A DNA stretch of 8,116 nt from Rickettsiales bacterium (GTDB lineage Bacteria; Pseudomonadota; Alphaproteobacteria; TMED109; TMED131), in NCBI GenBank assembly GCA_002690625.1, contig NZFJ01000059.1, positions 1 to 8,116 of the forward strand. Direction: 5' to 3'. Every line of letters begins with the position of its first letter. Position 1 is the stretch's first letter. Shown one piece after another: positions 5,530 to 8,116 of this stretch. Position numbers and translations under genes: made by a program. The notes beneath the pieces were generated by a model. It was not told the DNA's origin, did no database searches, and was given only the letters and a program-made list of their open reading frames with translations.

Positions 5530-7686
5530 TTATAAATTTGATTTACCTCCATATTTTATTAGGCTTAGCACTTTATTTGATGCATCAAGAATATTAGTTC
5601 CAGGACCGAAGACTTCAGATACTCCTATATTTTTTAATTTCTTTATATCTTTTTTTGGTATCACACCTCCACAAACAATAATGAACTTTTTTTCATTACT
5701 TCTTAAAAGTTGCATAAATTCGGTAACTAAAGTCATGTGCGCTGCAGCATGACTAGATATCCCTATCACATCCACTATTCCTTTATTAGACTCCTGTAAT
5801 AATTCTTTTGGTGTAAGAAATAGTTTTGTAATTTCAACTTCGAAACCAAGATCAGAAAAAGATGATGCTATGACTTTTGCCCCTCTATCATGACCATCTT
5901 GCCCCAATTTAGCCACTAGCATTTTAGGTCTCCTACCATTTTTCAGTATAAAACTTTCTATATTATCCTTAATTTCTTCTATTTTATCTTTATCATCAAA
6001 ATTGGTTGCATAAACATCTTTAATAATACCTATTTTTTCTTCGTATCTGCTAAAAACTTTTTCTAAAGCTAATGATATTTCTCCTATTGTTGCTCTTTTT
6101 CTAACAGCGTTTATGCATGCTTCTAATAAATTACCTTTTTGTGTTTTTGCTACATTGGTAATATTATTGAGTGCTTCATTACAATCTTCTGAGTTCCTAT
6201 TTTTTTTAAGTTTTTTTAATGAAGCTATTTGCTCTACTTTAACTTGCGTGTTGTCTATCTCAAGTATATCAAATTGCTCTTCATTTTCATTGTGATATTT
6301 ATTTACTCCTACTATTACTTCTTGACCACTATCTACTTTTGCCTGTTTTTTTATAGCAGATTCTTCTATTAATCTTCCTGGAAAACCATCTTCTATTGCT
6401 TTAGTCATGCCACCCATATTAATAATTTTGTCAATAATGTTTCCAGCGTGCACTATTAAAGAGTTTGTTAAACTCTCAATATAATAACTTCCTGCTAGTG
6501 GATCTATAGTTTTAGTGATATCAGTTTCGTTTTGCAGAATCAATTGTGTATTTCTTGCTATTCGTGATGACATCTCAGATGGTAAAGCAACTGCTTCGTC
6601 AAATGAATTAGTATGTAATGATTGCGTACCTCCCATAATAGCTGCCATAGCTTCAATTGTAGTTCTTATTATATTATTATATGCATCTTTCTCAGTTAAA
6701 GAAACTCCTGAAGTCTGGCAATGAGTTCTTAGCATTAGAGATTTACTATTTTTAGGAGAAAATAGTTCTTTCATTTTTATTGCCCAAATGTATCTGGCTG
6801 CTCTTAATTTAGCCACTTCCATAAAAAAATTCATTCCTATTGCGAAAAAGAAGGATAATCTTGGAGCAAAAGCATCTACTGGTAAACCATTATTAATTGC
6901 TGTGTTAACATATTCTAATCCATCCGCTATAGTAAAAGCTAATTCTTGTACCTGATTGGCTCCTGCTTCTTGCATGTGATAACCTGATATAGATATTGAA
7001 TTAAATTTTGGCATTTCTTTTGAAGTAAAGTCGATAATATCAGATACTATTTTCATAGAGCTTTTGGGTGGATAAATATAAGTGTTTCTTACCAAAAACT
7101 CTTTCAAAATGTCGTTTTGTATAGTACCTGAAAGTTGACATCTTTTTACACCTTGTTCTTCGGCTGCAACAATATATGAAGCCAATATAGGTAAAACTGC
7201 TCCGTTCATTGTCATTGAAACACTCATTTTATCTAATGGAATTTTGTCAAATAGTAGTTTCATGTCCTCTACAGAGTCAATTGCAACGCCGGCTTTACCT
7301 ACATCTCCAATAACTCTAAGATGATCACTATCATAACCTCTATGTGTTGCTAAATCAAAAGCGATTGATAAACCTTTCTGTCCTGATTTCAGAGCATTTC
7401 TATAAAATTTGTTTGATTCTTTAGCAGTTGAAAAGCCAGCATATTGTCTTATGGTCCAAGGTTTTCCGTAGTACATTGTTGCTTTTGGTCCTCTTACAAA
7501 AGGTGCAAAACCTGGTAACGTATTTATATGATTTAACCCTTCTAAATCGTCCTTGGTATATAAAGCCTTTATTTCTATCCCTTCCTGAGACATCCACTTT
7601 AAATTTTTAAGATCATCTTTTCCTTCAAGTTCTTTCTTTGCAAGATCATGCCAGCTATTTAAATTATTTTCAAAAAAATTATTCAT
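5530..7686 (-). CDS. Methylmalonyl-CoA mutase, adenosylcobalamin-dependent
   Basis: This enzyme interconverts (R)-methylmalonyl-CoA and succinyl-CoA in the cytoplasm, feeding propionate, odd-chain and branched-chain catabolism into the TCA cycle. At 718 aa it is a complete catalytic-type chain carrying both domains. The TIM-barrel substrate domain (about 30-540) includes PWTIRQYAGFST with the catalytic Tyr82, AFDLATHRGYDSD, TIQNDILKEFLVRNTY (Gln190, Arg200) and SISGYHMQEAGA (Tyr236, His237). Numbering was matched to the Propionibacterium enzyme by alignment from memory. The C-terminal B12 domain (about 585-718) has DGHDRG with axial His599, then GISSHAAAH and CGGVIP. The usual SxL motif is therefore SxH here. 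Its start shares one base with the DUF1178 stop (TAATG), so translation is coupled. No small MutA subunit, epimerase or MeaB chaperone is in the window. Isobutyryl- or ethylmalonyl-CoA mutase is less likely given the length and motifs. Confidence 0.94.
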   Translation of the reverse strand: MNNFFENNLNSWHDLAKKELEGKDDLKNLKWMSQEGIEIKALYTKDDLEGLNHINTLPGFAPFVRGPKATMYYGKPWTIRQYAGFSTAKESNKFYRNALKSGQKGLSIAFDLATHRGYDSDHLRVIGDVGKAGVAIDSVEDMKLLFDKIPLDKMSVSMTMNGAVLPILASYIVAAEEQGVKRCQLSGTIQNDILKEFLVRNTYIYPPKSSMKIVSDIIDFTSKEMPKFNSISISGYHMQEAGANQVQELAFTIADGLEYVNTAINNGLPVDAFAPRLSFFFAIGMNFFMEVAKLRAARYIWAIKMKELFSPKNSKSLMLRTHCQTSGVSLTEKDAYNNIIRTTIEAMAAIMGGTQSLHTNSFDEAVALPSEMSSRIARNTQLILQNETDITKTIDPLAGSYYIESLTNSLIVHAGNIIDKIINMGGMTKAIEDGFPGRLIEESAIKKQAKVDSGQEVIVGVNKYHNENEEQFDILEIDNTQVKVEQIASLKKLKKNRNSEDCNEALNNITNVAKTQKGNLLEACINAVRKRATIGEISLALEKVFSRYEEKIGIIKDVYATNFDDKDKIEEIKDNIESFILKNGRRPKMLVAKLGQDGHDRGAKVIASSFSDLGFEVEITKLFLTPKELLQESNKGIVDVIGISSHAAAHMTLVTEFMQLLRSNEKKFIIVCGGVIPKKDIKKLKNIGVSEVFGPGTNILDASNKVLSLIKYGGKSNL

Positions 7687-8116
7687 TAAGCATCTTCTCT
7701 AGAAGACCATGGTAATTTAGAAAATGGAATGCCCTCATCGGCTAACTCTTTTGCCTCATTTTCTGTTGTTTCTCCTCTGATAGGTTTAGATTTTTTCTCT
7801 CCGTAGTATATTTTTCTAGCCTCTTCGACAAAATTCTTACCCACATTTTCTGTATTTTTTTCAATATATTTTTTAAATTTAAAGATCTGTTTTCTCAGTT
7901 TGTTTTCTTGTATGGCTTTATTATCGTCTTTAACTTTTGTTTTGCTTTTATTACTTAGATTTAAGTTAGGAGCCATTAAAGACTTTTTAACATTATTATT
8001 CTCACAATAAGGACAGGAAATTAACTTTTTTTTTCGTTGTACCTCAAATTTTGAGTTTGATGGAAACCACGCCTCAAACTGATGTCCATTTTCACAATTA
8101 AGATCAAATAATATCA
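7686..8116 (-). CDS. DUF1178 family zinc-ribbon protein, 5' end cut by one base
   Basis: This is a conserved alphaproteobacterial protein of unknown function. The frame stays open to the right edge. It reads TG, then ATA TTA TTT GAT CTT AAT TGT, so the missing first base almost certainly completes ATG at 8117 and the protein is about 143 aa. N-terminal ILFDLNCENGHQFEAWF and ISCPYC give a likely zinc ribbon from Cys8-x3-His12 and Cys35-x2-Cys38. The middle is Lys-rich and probably flexible (about 50-80). The C-terminal segment matches the family: ENVGKNFVEEARKIYYGE, then PIRGETTENEAKELADEGIP. An internal ATG at 7976 (Met48) would give a 96-aa product lacking the metal site, and I reject it as the start. 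It is translationally coupled to the mutase gene by TAATG. No role in mutase function is known. Confidence 0.92.
   Translation of the reverse strand, partial: ILFDLNCENGHQFEAWFPSNSKFEVQRKKKLISCPYCENNNVKKSLMAPNLNLSNKSKTKVKDDNKAIQENKLRKQIFKFKKYIEKNTENVGKNFVEEARKIYYGEKKSKPIRGETTENEAKELADEGIPFSKLPWSSREDA
7694..7699 (-). promoter_or_regulatory. Ribosome binding site of the mutase gene
   Basis: GAGAAG on the minus strand, 7 bases before the mutase ATG, lies inside the end of the DUF1178 coding sequence. Together with the TAATG junction it supports the chosen start. Confidence 0.5.

Noticed and set aside
5521..5540. Palindromic AAATTTATAAATTT at the mutase 3' end as a terminator
   Set aside because: It is an all-A/T stem with no following T-run and overlaps the stop codon, so it would be a very weak hairpin.
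7686..7976. A separate 96-residue protein starting at the ATG at 7976, perhaps an SDH assembly factor-like (DUF1674) protein
   Set aside because: The frame continues upstream without a stop to the window edge and encodes the DUF1178 zinc ribbon. The C-terminus also lacks the RYGDWE...CSDF signature of DUF1674.
1505..8116. UGA reassignment, suggested by the absence of TGA stops among the genes here
   Set aside because: Low-GC genomes favour TAA. No gene contains an in-frame TGA, and Trp is encoded by TGG at conserved positions. The bolA frame also meets a TAG just upstream of its TGA.
1..8116. CRISPR array, tRNA, rRNA or riboswitch, including a cobalamin riboswitch near the mutase gene or cobS
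   Set aside because: No periodic repeats or RNA gene signatures were seen, and the intergenic gaps (18-63 bp) are too short for a cobalamin riboswitch.

Overview
The window is a dense, strongly AT-rich piece of an alphaproteobacterial chromosome. The evidence is the gene set and its order: xerD, a CNNM/CBS protein, bolA, a zinc-finger J-protein, cobS, cobT, rpmB, and a DUF1178 protein. This is a recognisable alphaproteobacterial neighbourhood. The base composition, gene overlaps and near absence of intergenic DNA suggest a streamlined genome such as those of low-GC marine lineages, but the genus cannot be assigned from this window. Nothing here looks like a mobile element, phage or CRISPR locus.

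Layout. At the left edge, the 5' part of xerD runs leftward and is cut by the window end. It diverges, across only 18 bp, from a rightward DUF21/CBS/CorC membrane protein gene. That gene ends tail-to-tail, with a 4-bp overlap, against a leftward bolA with no canonical start codon. A rightward operon then follows: J-domain zinc-finger protein, cobS (AAA+), cobT (VWA), with 9-bp spacing and then an 8-bp overlap. Its last gene overlaps the end of leftward rpmB by 17 bp. The right third is a leftward run: DUF1178 protein (first base of its start codon just outside the window), then a full-length B12-dependent methylmalonyl-CoA mutase whose start shares one base with the preceding stop (TAATG), then rpmB.

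How the genes relate. CobS and CobT are the ATPase and VWA subunits that work with CobN in cobaltochelatase. No CobN or other corrin-ring gene is in the window, whereas a cobalamin-dependent mutase is. The J-protein/CobS/CobT trio resembles a MoxR-VWA type remodelling module, so its target may not be only the corrin ring. BolA, L28, XerD and the CNNM protein are housekeeping functions. There is no gene-free stretch above 300 bases. The three real intergenic gaps are 18, 63 and 63 bp, and the first two hold divergent promoter-like sequences.

Points most worth a second look: bolA has no ATG/GTG/TTG start and carries an A9 tract at its 5' end; xerD and the CNNM gene may share a leaderless bidirectional promoter where aroK and aroB usually sit; cobST lies with a J-protein and without cobN; and the mutase has an unusual SxH in place of the SxL motif in its B12 domain.
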